Positions 11,351 to 22,709 of a stretch of 64,000 nucleotides of DNA are shown here, in pieces (position 1 is the first letter of the stretch; every line of letters starts with the position of its first letter). The position numbers and the translations under genes were made by a program. The stretch comes from Papaver somniferum (Eukaryota; Streptophyta; Magnoliopsida; Ranunculales; Papaveraceae): contig NC_039359.1 of the NCBI RefSeq assembly GCF_003573695.1, forward strand, positions 155,302,210 to 155,366,209, given 5' to 3'. Below the pieces are notes generated by a model. That model had not been told where the DNA came from, did not search any database, and worked only from the letters and a program-made list of their open reading frames with translations.

Positions 11351-11962
11351 TTCTCTAGCCTTTTGCCCCTGAACTCATTCATATCTTTTGGGAAATCAAG
11401 GCTTAGAACGTCTGTGTAGTGTTGTTCCAATTTCGTACTTGTTTCTCCTTAGATAATAGTTCTTTTAGGAATCAAAGTATACTTTTAAATCCTTCTTTTC
11501 TTTTAAAGTAAGGTCGCTCATGTTGTTCTTTCGGGAATGATATTTTATGGGGAAGAGTTCTTATTTGAACTTGTGCTTAATTGCCAAATCTTTGTGGGGT
11601 GTGCGGCTGTGGAATATTATAGGAGTTTTCTTGTATCTCTATTAAATATTTGATGAATGCATTTAGTTTCGACTATATGATTTCATCTAAAAAAATTTGA
11701 TATGTTTTGTTTTAGTCATGAAGAATCTCTATGAGAATTTCATTATGATCCCACTAGTTTTCGTACCTTTGCTAATTTCTATTGAAAAAAGGGGGAGAAT
11801 TAATGTGTAGTTCACACTACAAATACATATGGTTTACGGATCATTATGTAAGGGGGAGTGGTTTTCATGTGAGATGATGTATTGAGTAAGGGGGAGTGAT
11901 AGATATCACCATAGTATTATAGTCAAAGTTGTGATATAGTTGGACTTTGATGCCGTGTAATA
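11351..11962 (+). other. Copia 3' non-coding region with PPT-like tracts
   Basis: AT-rich, no credible ORF. It contains three polypurine-like tracts of the form AAGGGGGAG (about 11788, 11851, 11889), similar to the true PPT before the 3' LTR (40249-40263). It is interrupted by the MULE at 11970. Confidence 0.6.
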
Positions 11963-11970
11963 ATACTATG
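11963..11970. repeat. MULE target site duplication, left
   Basis: ATACTATG, identical to 36289-36296 on the other side of the MULE. Confidence 0.9.
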
Positions 11971-12265
11971 GAACGATTTTTTGGGGACCATGGTTTTTTT
12001 TTTGGGGACCATGGTTTTATTTTGGGTAAAGACATTAGAAGTAATTCTAGGTCACCCCATATCTAGTTATTTATTTAATACCTAATCTAGCCTCTTAATT
12101 AAATTTAGGTTATGATTAGTGAAATGATTTAGTTAAATATAATTAGTGAGATTAAATTAAAAGATGGGTTTATTATTAGTTGAGTAGAATTACTATGAGA
12201 GTAGAGTTAGAGAAGATGAAGGAGAAAAACATGGAACATAATTTTTTTTCCAATTCACCCCCTTT

Positions 12266-12478
12266 GAGTATTCAAGTGATGAAAACTCATCTGATTCTTC
12301 ATCTCCATCCTCTCCTAGAATATTTGTTAATCTTCAAAATGATCCGGATTTGGCTTATTTCTTAGATGGTGATTGTATTCTTCCCCTAAATGAAACTCAA
12401 GATGAAAATGATGGATTTTATCAACCACAACCGGAGGAAGAGTATTGGGGTGAACATGTATGCTCCAAACTTAGATAA
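12266..12478 (+). pseudogene. Probable first exon of the MULE transposase gene
   Basis: Open frame reading EYSSDENSSDSSSPSSP and then an acidic stretch to a TAA at 12476. It lies upstream of the main transposase exon (13136) and is separated from it by a region full of GTTCGGTT motifs that looks like an intron. No ATG is in frame; an upstream ATG (around 12231) is one base out of frame across an 8-T run, so a small indel is possible. I do not recognise a domain. The link to the transposase is inferred from position and from the symmetrical arrangement of the PMD gene at the other end. Confidence 0.4.
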
Positions 12479-12534
12479 TGTATGTTGAATTGGTAAAAAA
12501 TTCCCCAAAAATGTAAATTTTTGAACTGGATTTT

Positions 12535-13095
12535 GCACAGTTCGGTTATATTATATGAAAAACATGTAACCGAACTGTTCTGAAGGTGTAGTTCGGTTTC
12601 CTTGTGAGATGAATAAGTAACCGAACTCTTTTGAAGATGTAGTTCGGTTACTTTATCCAAACACGCAGGTTACCGAACTCCATATTAATGAAAGTTCTGA
12701 GATGCAGTGTTATGTTCGGTTGGTTCGCAACTAACCGAACTTTACGTAAAAATAAAGTTTAACTAAGTGTATATAGTTCGGTTGGTTCGCAAACTACATG
12801 TACCAACTATCTAACCGAACTATGTTTAATAAGTTCGGTTGTTTCGCAAACTTGAACCTAACAGCATAACCAATCGAACTTAACAAACAAAAAAACTCTA
12901 AAGTTCCAGTGTCTAGTTCGGTTATCTACATAATACAAAGTAACCGAACTCTGATCCTTTTATTAGTTTGATTGTTGCGATAAAATTCACATGTTACCGA
13001 ACTTTGTTCCTTTTATTTGTTCGGTTGCTTTGCAACTTGCTTAACCAACCGAACAATGAGTTCAGTTTTCCCGATAAAATTATTATGTGACCGAA
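12535..13095. repeat. GTTCGGTT/AACCGAAC motif cluster, left
   Basis: About nineteen copies of AGTTCGGTT or its complement AACCGAACT (some one base off) in 560 bp. They mostly form head-to-tail inverted pairs 25-50 bp apart, many with 'ttcgca' between the arms. The cluster ends about 40 bp before the transposase exon. Confidence 0.85.
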
Positions 13096-13135
13096 CTTAT
13101 TTGTGATTGCATTGATGTTGTTATATTTCTTGTAG

Positions 13136-14993
13136 ATGGAATCCCAACCTATACCAATGCATGATCAACCTTCTCCGATTTGTATGTTGTTCGAAGATAC
13201 ATCTCATCACTATGCGAATGAGTTGATATTTGACTTACCTATTGATGCGAAGAATTGGGCTGGAGAACATGCCAAGAGAGTCAATTGCGTCTTGGTTTTG
13301 AATTGAAAAGAAAGCAACACTCATTTTCAAATGGTTTGTGAGAGAAGTGGAGATCCCGATGTTAGTCACAAGAGGAAAGGTTATGAGTATAAAGGAAAGA
13401 CGACGAGGAAGAACACAACGTGCTCAAAGAAAATCAAATGTCCGTTCAAGCTAGTATTTAGCAAGAAAAAATTAACAACGAAATGGTTTCTAGCTATGGA
13501 TAAGGTGGTAGGTCGTCATAACCACCCTCGTTCGGATGATCTTGAAGGGCATGCAATGGCCTCAAGGCTCACTCCCCGAGAAATGGAAAAAATAACCGAG
13601 TATAGGAAATTGTGTATTCCACCTTCCACAATGCTTCGCTTATTAAAGAAAGATAACCCGGGTAACGTATCATCTTTGTACACCATTTACAATGCAATTG
13701 AGACGATTAAAAGGAATGAATGGAAGGATAGAAAAGTAATGCAACAATTATATTTTTTGGCTCAAGAGAAAGGATACGCGGTTCAAAAGAAGGTAGGTCC
13801 GAAAAAAGAAATAACTCATCTCTTCATTGCCCATCCGAAGAGTGCTCAATTGGATCAATCATTCCATGAAGTTCTTATAATGGATTGCACTTACAAGACA
13901 AACAAATACGAGATGCCATTGTTGAACATTGTTGGTCGTATGTGGACGAAGTCACCGTTTACCGTTGCTTTTTGTTTTCTAAAGGACGAGCAAGAACCAA
14001 GTTACACTTGGGCGCTACAACAAGTGAAGGCGATCTACCGAGATGATGAGATCCCCGGGGTTACCGTGACGGACAATGACGTAGCATTGATGAACACAAT
14101 AGAGAAAGTCTTCCCATTAGCACATAATATGCTTTGTACATTTCATATATGGTGCAATGTGATGAATAGGTGCAAGCCTCAACTTTTTCCACCTAAGAGG
14201 AAAGGATTGGAAGAGATTAGTAAGCTACAGGAAGATGAACAAGCGGATGCAAAAGAGGAATTCGATAAACAATACGCCATAAATCACGCTAAATGGGTTT
14301 CCTTCTCCGGGGAATGAGAGGCATTGACTTGGTCTCTCACCGAAGAAGAGTATTATCTAAATATTTCCGAATATAGAGAACATTGGTCTAGCCCCGAATA
14401 TCCGGAGGATATAATAACGTATGTGGTGGAGAAATGGTTGGAACCGCACAAAGAGCGCTTCGTTTATGCTTTTACCAACAATTATAAACAATTTGGGAAT
14501 CAAGCGACAAGTTTGGTAGAATCGGCTCACGACCAGTTGAAGAAAAATCTCTTTGGATGTGTCGATAATTTTGTGGTTGTGTTTAACGCAATGGAGAGTT
14601 ACTTCAAACGCGATATTGAGAGAATTAAAGAGAAGTTCCAAAAAAGCCGCATCATGAAGTACACAAAGATTGTAGACAAAGGTGGTAACATCAAGAAAAT
14701 GGCGGACCTTCGGTTGTTTAAGGGACTCCACTATAATGTTTTACATCCTTGCATCAAGAGGTTAATGGTTGAGGTGAATTTAATTGACATATGGGGAACC
14801 AAGCCGGACGAGGTGTGTGTTTGAAACATGATGAAGTCTTTGGGATTCCCTTAACGTCACATGATAGCTAAGTATGAACATGGCATAATCCCTTTAAGCG
14901 ATATTGATCCACATTGGCAACAATTAAGTTTTGTCCTTCCTCCAAAGGGCGATGTCGGTGAAAAGTTTGGTGACAATGATATGGGAAGAGCGG
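13136..14993 (+). pseudogene. MULE transposase (FAR1/MULE type), broken
   Basis: The frame opens at ATG 13136, right after a good intron acceptor (TTCTTGTAG). A zinc-binding module of FAR1/WRKY-GCM1 style follows (C...C...HNH at about residues 96-130), then the DDE domain: first aspartate in LIMDCTYKTN (codon about 13883), second in VTVTDND (about 14072), and LCTFHIWCNV, the conserved His-containing block. All in one frame, it is cut by TGA 13304-13306, TGA 14315-14317, TGA 14822-14824 and TAA 14852-14854, and then by the Tat element at 14994. The rest of the same frame reappears after 29685 with an OTU domain. Such transposase-OTU fusions are known among plant MULEs. I cannot place the catalytic glutamate with certainty. 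Confidence 0.85.
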
Positions 14994-17655
14994 TGTAGAT
15001 GGGGAAAAACGATTTGATGGTTTTTAAGGAATTGAGGAGACGACCGTACGGAGGAGACTCCTCGAACCGAGCAAAATGTTAAACCTCACACAGATGCACC
15101 GCTGCAAAGGGGGTGCTTTAGATTCAAGAGATCAATATGTAGTACTCCGTCCTAAATCAAGACAATGACCGTTCCATAGTAAATTCGGTCACAAGAGAGG
15201 ATGGGTTGATCTGTAGGAGGGAAGCTTGGAAATGTGTGGAATCAATGGTAATCAAAGATTGTGGGTGTGTGAATTCTGAATATGATAAGCTCTGAATGAT
15301 TGAAATTGCTCAATTGAGATTAGTTGCTCAATTGATGAGTTGATGATCTCGTGTTGTCGATGAGACGTGAGATTGATGACACTGTTGATGCTGATGATTC
15401 CATCATGATTCAGAGACTTATTTATATTGTTGGAATTTTAGACACCATGATTCCATGAAGTGTGACAGTTGATGGAATCAAGGAGTGGGGAAGTGGAGAT
15501 CGTGTTTGAAACCAGTTGCTCAACGTGTGGAGACTTGGTCGATTTTCCACCCACTACCTCGTGAATTCCTTCAACTGATTGCATGACTTGCTCACATTCT
15601 ATTGTGTGTTTGAACACACATTCCGTAGACCTCCAGACCAAAATCCTAAGTGATATCCCCCAAGTGACACGATTGACGTCTCGTGGTATGTTAGTCAATT
15701 CACGACTTCGTGGTTTGATGGGACGATGAGTCCATGTAGTTGCTGAGTTGAACATGATGTTCTGAAACTCATGAGTTGAACATGTCATGAGACAGAGGTA
15801 TAGTTCTTACGATGAAGCGAGCGAGTATTGCTCATTCGATGGATCGTTGAATATTGATTGTTGAACCAATATTCCTTGGTTTGAGCAAATATTTATCACC
15901 TGAGCAAGTGTTGCTCATGTGATGAATTGTTGAATATTTGATCGTCTGAGCATGTATTGCTCATTTGATGGATTATTGGCAATGCACCAAAAATATTAAT
16001 TAGAATACTGGTCGTTGAACCGAGCATAATTAATGACCATGAGGTCGTCGTAAAATTATTAAGGTTGGAATCTGGAATGATGATCCTTGGATTCAGAAAC
16101 CCTAATTTGATCAATTGATGATCAATTCATGGTTCGTCAGAATTTTAACCATGGGATGAAGGAGGGAGCGACTACATGGGACCGTGGATCAACCATGTAG
16201 TGTCCATATGCTCACGTGAGCAAATACAAAGAACTCCTGAAGAGTTGACGATTTGTTGGTGAAAGAATGATTAAATGCTGGTTTAATCATTTATTCGAAA
16301 ATGCTCCTCTGAGCCTTAAGTGAGAAAACCTAATTAATTATGACGAGGCTAGGGACCGACCACGGAGTCATGAAACCGGCCCTGGGTTGTCACGTGACCG
16401 CCTGACGATCACTTCATGAAAATCCAAAGTGTTTGGAAGAGTTTTGGACCTAATACGAGCAATTGTGCAAATTAGGTCAAAACTGTGAAAATTGATGGGA
16501 CCGGCTTCCGTGAGCCAAAGAACCAATCTTGGTCGGTCAAGATAGCGTGCTCGTGTCCCCAAGGCGTCCGGGTCTCAGTCCTGAGAATTTTGATATTTTC
16601 TGGCGTGCAATTGATATTTTAATCAAGGCATGGTCGTCCGGTCGTGACCACGGTCCCGTGGTGCCTTTTCCTTAATTTTATAATATTTTGATGATTTTAT
16701 GAAAATTCATGAATTTTTGAGAAATTTGATGAATTTAGGGAGTTTCCTTGAATTGAAGGAGTTTTCATAAGTTGAAGGCATGGCCGGCCGGCTTGGGCCC
16801 GGTCCCACGAGTTTCGTCGTTGAATACACCTTCACCATTTGAATCAGGGCTTACTTAGAGGTAGTTCAGACGCCCGATTATTGATTATTTATTACTAATT
16901 GTGGAATTCAGTGGAGAATAATTCAAAAAACTGAGCAATAAGATGTTTATTATTAATTCATAAGATCAGCTGAGGATTCGACTACGAATTCAGAATAATA
17001 ATAAAGTAAGCATTACCGTTCCATGGGATCGTAGATTCGACCATAGAATCAGAGTAATTAAGATTTATCTATTATCATTTATGAGACCAGTTGTGGATTC
17101 GATCATGAAATCGGAGTAATGAGATAATATAGTTATTGCTATTCTATGAAATCAAGCCGTGGATTCGATCATAGAATCAGAACAATTGTTTATTGCCATT
17201 CCATGGGACCAGTCGTGGATTCGGCCAAGTAATAGGAACAATTGTAATTAGGAATAATTAACTTTGTGGATCTATACTAGCAGAGAAAGCTATATAGGAG
17301 CATTAATTATCCCGGTATGAGCTTGTCGGTAAGTCATATCTTTTATATACTCAGGGTAAACTCATTGTTTGTTCCTAAAGACGTTATCGCTCTATACTAG
17401 CAGAGCAAGCTGTCTAGGAGCCGTCCATATCGTGATACTATATAGAAATAATCACCGAAAGTATTCAGTATTCATGAGATATGCCGTTGTCCAGTCGTGA
17501 GACTACATATCTACATGTACTCTGAGAGAAAGTACTCTCCGTTGAGAATTTGATGAGAGACCCGTGTCTCGATACTCACGTCTGATTGCTGAATCAGATT
17601 TTCGTACAATTATGAATTTACGATTTTAGCCTTTGTCGAAAATCCACCATCTACA
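14994..17655 (-). mobile_element. 3' LTR of the Tat element
   Basis: On the plus strand it runs TGTAGATGG...CCATCTACA, a perfect 9 bp terminal inversion with TG/CA ends. It is about 770 bp shorter than the 5' LTR, mainly because it has fewer copies of the GGCCGGCC-containing repeats near 16640-16800. A minus-strand TATA-like GTATATAAAA lies at 17341-17350. Minus-strand ORFs within it (15438-15788, 15896-16114) occur in the other LTR too and are not genes. Confidence 0.85.
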
Positions 17656-17958
17656 TTAAATCCTCTGCTTACTGAGGAAATTTTTGTTCCTCAGTCAGCA
17701 TTAAATGGTGAATTTCCTGCCATAAATAATAATACCAGTAATTGAACTTAGTCGTAAGTTGAGACGTTACCGGATTTAGAGAGCATGAGAAAACCACGAC
17801 TTGATGAAGGCTTCAATGTCATGATTGGAGCGTTGTTTGATGAGCATAAATTGGTGTTGAACCGCTGGTTTGGACGACGAGTCCGTGGTCGGTTAGGACT
17901 CGCGGGTCGGGCCCAATAAGGAAATCCTTAGAAAATTAGGTTTTGCAAATAAAATTGA
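17656..17958. other. Spacer between 3' LTR and antisense gene promoter
   Basis: Internal Tat DNA next to the 3' LTR. On the minus strand it should hold the PPT; the best candidate is the purine stretch around 17656-17680 (AGCAGAGGATTTAA), which is weak. No ORF stands out. Confidence 0.4.
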
Positions 17959-17967
17959 TATAAAAGG
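17959..17967 (+). promoter_or_regulatory. TATA box of antisense gene A
   Basis: TATAAAAGG, followed after about 35 bp by a GC-rich exon-like leader (CCGCCG repeats, 18000-18115), which ends in a donor-like CAG|GTGCGC. The position fits a promoter opposite to the retroelement's own transcription. Confidence 0.45.
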
Positions 17968-17989
17968 GATTAATGCCTTTTTTTTATAT

Positions 17990-19622
17990 TTTTTTCCACG
18001 ACCAGCTCTCCATCATCTCTGCACCTTCACGCCAGCAGGAGAAAATTCTCGCCGTTGCCGGACCACCACCTGCCGCCGCCGTTGCCGCCGGCCGATTTTC
18101 GGCCAAACCGACCAGGTGCGCCTTTTTTTTTTTTTTTTTTGATGTTTACTGATGTTGTGACCTTTCTGAGTTGTTCATGTTTTGATCATGATGTAGTTAT
18201 ATACATATGTGTATATTAGTGTGAGTTTTATGAAAAACCCTCATTTTTGAAAACGTATGTTCGTTCGGTCGTTAGTTTTGCAAACTAACTATAATCCCTG
18301 ATTTTTGAGAGAGATTTTTTTTAAATATGAACCTAGGTCCAGTGATAAAAGTTAGTGTATGAGCTTTCATGTATACCAAGGTTTCATCATAAAAGAAGTG
18401 AATTTTCACGAAATCGGAATAATCCTTCGTTTTAAAGACAAATAACGACGGCACGAAGGAAAATATGTATGATGAACTTGTGTCCAGTGATAAAATTTGC
18501 TTATGAGATTTCATGTAAATACGAAACTTTATCATATGTATGAGATGTGAGCTTTCACAATATTTTCGAAATAAACCTTCGTTTTAAAGACAAATAACGA
18601 CGATATGAAGGAAAAATAATTATATATATATATTCAGCCGTGACATATATTGTGCAAAATATGATGATATATTTTATTTGCATGAGTTTGTTTTCGTTAG
18701 ATAAAATCCTTGAGAATTCATGTATGCAAGTTGCATTAATTGCTGTTTTTCGAAAAATCAAAACGTGGGTTTTGAGGATTCTTCAAAGATAGACAATATA
18801 TTTATGATAGAATATTTATTGTTATGAACTTCATGGGTCAGTTGTGTGAATGTTCACATTATGAAAATTGTGTCCGTGATTTTATGAAAAATCAGTTTCG
18901 AAATAAAGTTTCGTTCGTTTTTGCAGTTTTCGAAGAGACGAACGATTCTGAGGTGTTAACTCTAGCATTACTATCACTATTGTTAGTGGAAGTATAAAAG
19001 GTAAGAGTTACCATCTTTTTCTGATGTCAGTTTGTTTACATAATAGTAATCTTTGATCTTCCGGTTCCAGAAAATATCGACCAATAATAACAGCAATTAT
19101 GATTACTGGTATTCCTCTTCTTCCTCTGGCTCTTCTGATGAGGATTCCGACGCTCCTGTAGCGAAATCAAAGGCTAGGGTTACCCAGGAAGGGTCGAAGC
19201 CTAATGTTCCCTTGGGTGAGCGAATAGTCTCTTTTGCTGATCTCGAAAAGAAAAGAGCTGAAGACAAAAAGGAGGATGCCCGTCAATGTGAAAAAGATCG
19301 CACCCAGCGTAAGAGACAGAGGGTTGAGGAAAAGCGTCAATTCTTGGATGGGGTGCCTTCTGATGCTGATGCTTCTGAAGGAGAGATCACATGGGAACCA
19401 TCCGAGCGTTACATTAAGCCTGATCGATATGATAGAGATCATCAGAGGAAGATGAAGAAAATTGAAGCTGAAGCTGCAGCACAAGATAAATCGGATTCAG
19501 ATGATGATGTTATCTTCCGTCCACCGGACTTCACCAATGATCCTGACAGTGACTCTGAAGAAGATGATTCCGAGAAGGACAGTGACGATGAAGCTGACAA
19601 TTCGGATGAGTCCTATGAGTAG
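17990..19622 (+). CDS. Antisense gene A of the Tat element: acidic charged protein
   Basis: Last exon about 19071-19622 after an acceptor CCAG at 19067-19070; a leader exon (about 17990-18115) and long intron lie upstream. The exon encodes about 183 residues: a Ser-rich start (YSSSSSGSSDEDSD), a Lys/Arg/Glu-rich middle likely to form helices (SFADLEKKRAEDKKEDA), a segment WEPSERYIKPDRYDRD, and a very acidic tail (DSDSEEDDSEKDSDDEADN). No enzyme motif or membrane segment. The composition suggests a nuclear or nucleic-acid-associated protein, which is only a guess. It runs opposite to gag-pol. The start codon is not settled: ATG 19053 lies upstream of the acceptor. The last exon has no stops, unlike pol. 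Confidence 0.5.
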
Positions 19623-20110
19623 TTTTACTTCCATCTTCTTTAGGCGTTAGAGCAATCCCTTTTAGTCTTCATAGTGGATATCTTTCTTTTGACTGTTTAA
19701 ACGACTTTACTTCAATTAGACTTTTCTTCTGAATGATGAACATTTTGTTAACGTCGATTTCTTCTAATCCATGACATGGACCAATGTCCATATATCCAAA
19801 TTCATCATGACTTTTCGATTTTCATGAGAAGTAACATAACACGGCTGGGAATTCATGACGTGTACAAGGCCGCGTGGCCTATACTTTGACCCGTGATGTT
19901 CAGTCCCCAGTGTGTTATTTTCATCTGCGTCTTTGGTACCGATATTTGAAGCCTAGGGTTTCAGTGAAACTCGTGACTGAGTTGACTATATGACTACCGC
20001 CTGATATATATTTCTTCAAGACTCCAAATCTATGATCCACACAAATATTTCTTCCATTCCTGAGTCAGTTTCCTCGTGCAGAGAAGTTTTGATCCTACCT
20101 CCCTGCCGTC

Positions 20111-21107
20111 ATGTCGAGTAATAGCATTTCTTCTCAAGATGATATTCAGTCGAAGCGTGAAATAGCAACGTCTATCTCAGTAAGTTGTACACTTCTTATT
20201 CTTCTCCTTTCTTGTCTCTGTTCAATCGAGATTGTTGATCACAAGAGAATGATTTGTCATAGGAATGTAAGAAGAATGCTACTCCTCATAATGCAAGGCC
20301 TAAGCGGACCGTTAGAGGTCCTGACCGGTATGGATCGGCTCGCGCTGAAGCTGGATCGTCTGTAAGTAAACCTATGACTCTTGAGATCGTACTGTGTCCC
20401 GGGATTAACACTTCTTCGTTTCATCGTAGGAGGATGTCCGTGTCGTCGTCGATGCTAGACTAAGAAAGAGTGGAAAGTCCGTGACTGTGGTTGAGGTTGA
20501 GGAAAGCAGTAACCAGGCATGTGAAGATTCTGTAGGATCCGTGGAGACTGGATACGGTGTCCATGCTCGTGAATACCCAACCGTTGGACTTTTGTTCGAA
20601 GCCCCATTGATTAATACCTTCTCAGACAATGAAATGGTCGGCGGATTCGTGATTCCCAAATGTCATGCGTCTCTGTACACCAAGATATGGAAGAAGTATG
20701 GTCACATTGCTACCACAGAAGTGTAGAAAGGTTTTTTTCCAACCCTTTTAACCACAGTAGCGGGGCTATTACCGATCATCGAGGAAATGAATCAGATGCA
20801 CTTGCGAGACGTCAAAAACTATGAACTGTACCAATGGGATGAAATGATCTCGAATTGTGAGATATTACGATTCAATGTAAGCTGGCTCCGTCGTCGTCTT
20901 GAGATAATCAAGGTTCATAAAGCGGCAGAGGCTGCTGATGCAATTTCCATGAATGCAGCTTTACTGGATGAGGAGAGGATACTGGCTCTGGAGTCAGCAA
21001 GGGTTGAGAAATTATTCGAAGACTTGAAGGCCAAGACCAAGATTTTTCAGAACAAGCTTGACGAGGCTTCTTACAGGGATTATCCGTTGCTGGATGGTTT
21101 GCTCTGA
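20111..21107 (+). pseudogene. Antisense gene B of the Tat element: three-exon, PEARLI4-like
   Basis: Exon 1 20111-20179 (ATG), exon 2 20263-20361, exon 3 20430-21107. Both introns have GT...AG borders (GTAAGT donors; TCATAG and TCGTAG acceptors) and both junctions are phase 0, so about 281 codons join without a shift. One in-frame TAG interrupts exon 3 (20724-20726). The C-terminal half has REYPTVGLLFEAPL, IWKKYGHIATTEV and a block with CEILRFNVSWLRRRLEIIK, followed by a long Glu/Ala/Lys helix. From memory this resembles plant 'phospholipase-like PEARLI4' proteins, whose biochemical activity is unclear; I rate that match as weak to moderate. A TATA-like TATATATTT at about 20003 may serve it. 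Genes in this antisense position are known in Tat elements, but usually without recognised domains. Confidence 0.6.
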
Positions 21108-21302
21108 GTGAGCATTTGTGGTTGTTGTTTTTTGAGTAAATCTGAGTTTCTAGTTAGGTGAAACAGTTGATCATGGTATGAACGAATTTTGCTCATTTAT
21201 GAAATTATTAATTAACAAAGGAGCATTCGCATGCTCTTTGGAGGAATGAAATTACATTTTTGAAAATGCTTGAAATGATGAAGAGGTAGTTTGTTTCATG
21301 GA
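21108..21302. other. Short non-coding gap between gene B and pol
   Basis: The two transcription units converge here. No clear terminator or motif. Confidence 0.4.
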
Positions 21303-22658
21303 TCAGGCATAATAAGCTTTGAGCCATTTTCCATTGATGATGTTTCCTTCCTTTCCTCCATTGATTGCTAAAATTTTGTAGTATCCGCTAGACACTGCTT
21401 TGATAACAACATAAGGACCTTCCCATTTAGGAGAGAACTTAGGAGCGGACATGTCTTGTTGAATGTGCTTTGCCGTCTTTAATACCAAATCTCCTACTTG
21501 AAATGTTCGAGGTCTTACCATTTCGTTGTAGGCTCTGGAGATCCTCTGTTTGTAAGCTTCCACATATTTTTCCACCTTGGTTCTCCTTGATTCTAGCATA
21601 TCTAGCTCAACGATTCTTGATCTGGAGATTTCGTCCTCGTCCCATTGTACACCACTGGATGTTGCAATCCTGGCTGAGGGAACTTTGATTTCTGCTGGAA
21701 GTATGGCGTCGGCTCCATAGACAAGGGAATATGGCGAAGTATCGATCGAGTTCCTTGGTGCAGTTCTGTAAGCCCATAGAGCCATGGGTAATTGCTCATG
21801 CCATGATCGAGGATTGTCATGAATTGTCCGACTGATAATCCTGATCAAAGTCTTGTTGGTACTTTCTGCTTTACCATTTCCTTGTGGATAGTAAGGCGTA
21901 GAGAGGATTTGTTTGATCCCATATTTATTGAGAAACTTATCAACATCTTGATTGGAAAAAGGAGTTCCGTTATCTGTGATGATGTGCTTAGGAACTCTGA
22001 ATCTTCATATTATGTGCTCTTTGATGAAGGCAGCAATCGTAACTCCAGTGGTGCTTTGAAGAGGAATAGCTTCGACCCACTTGGTGAAGTACTCTGTTGC
22101 AGTGATGATGTATTCATGTTGTTTTGAAGATGCTGGATTGATCTTCCCAATGATATCTAGTCCCCAGTTGTAGAAAGGCCACGGACTATTCACTGAATTC
22201 AACATGAGACGAGGAGTGTGGATGAGATTACCATGGGTTTGGCATTGGTGACACCTCTGAACGTGTGCGGCTACATCATCTTCCATGTTCGGCCAATAAT
22301 ACTTCTCATAAATTTGAAGAAATAGTTTCCTCTTTCCTTGATGTTCTCCATCATGTACTTCCTTCAGGATTGTAGGGATTTCATGTTCGGCTAAGCACCT
22401 CAGTAAATTTCCACCAAAGCTTTTGCGGTATAAGATCCCATCGAGATAGACGAATCTCTTAGCTTTCTGAATGAGTTTGACTGCTTGCTTCTTTTCCAGT
22501 GGTAGTTCGTTGTCCCGGAGGTATTTGATGTAAGGCTCCCTCCAGTCCCAGTGTGGGGGACCGTCAAAACTCCAAGTGATGAGGAGGTGTTTGGAAATCA
22601 GGACAAGATCCTTGTAAGCTCTTGACTGAGTCTCCATGGATGGCCAGTAGTACCCCAT
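21303..22658 (-). pseudogene. pol: Tat integrase
   Basis: The reverse strand reads the zinc site (H...H ... HVQRCHQCQ, about 22230-22330) and the catalytic core: first Asp in GLDIIGK (about 22160), second in ITDNGTPF (about 21975), Glu in GKAESTNK (about 21880). A C-terminal region follows with FSPKWEGPYVV, a conserved Gypsy integrase module. One in-frame TGA (22005-22007) splits it; otherwise the D,D,E triad is intact. The frame ends with a stop at 21303-21305. Confidence 0.88.
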
Positions 22659-22709
22659 TCTTGAAGCTTTCTGTAAAGTGTTACCACTAACGTTTGCCCG
22701 CAGACTTCT

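Noticed and set aside
15438..16562. Minus-strand ORFs that recur near 26694-27811
   Set aside because: They are copied because they lie in the two Tat LTRs; no domain and no conservation of length between the copies.
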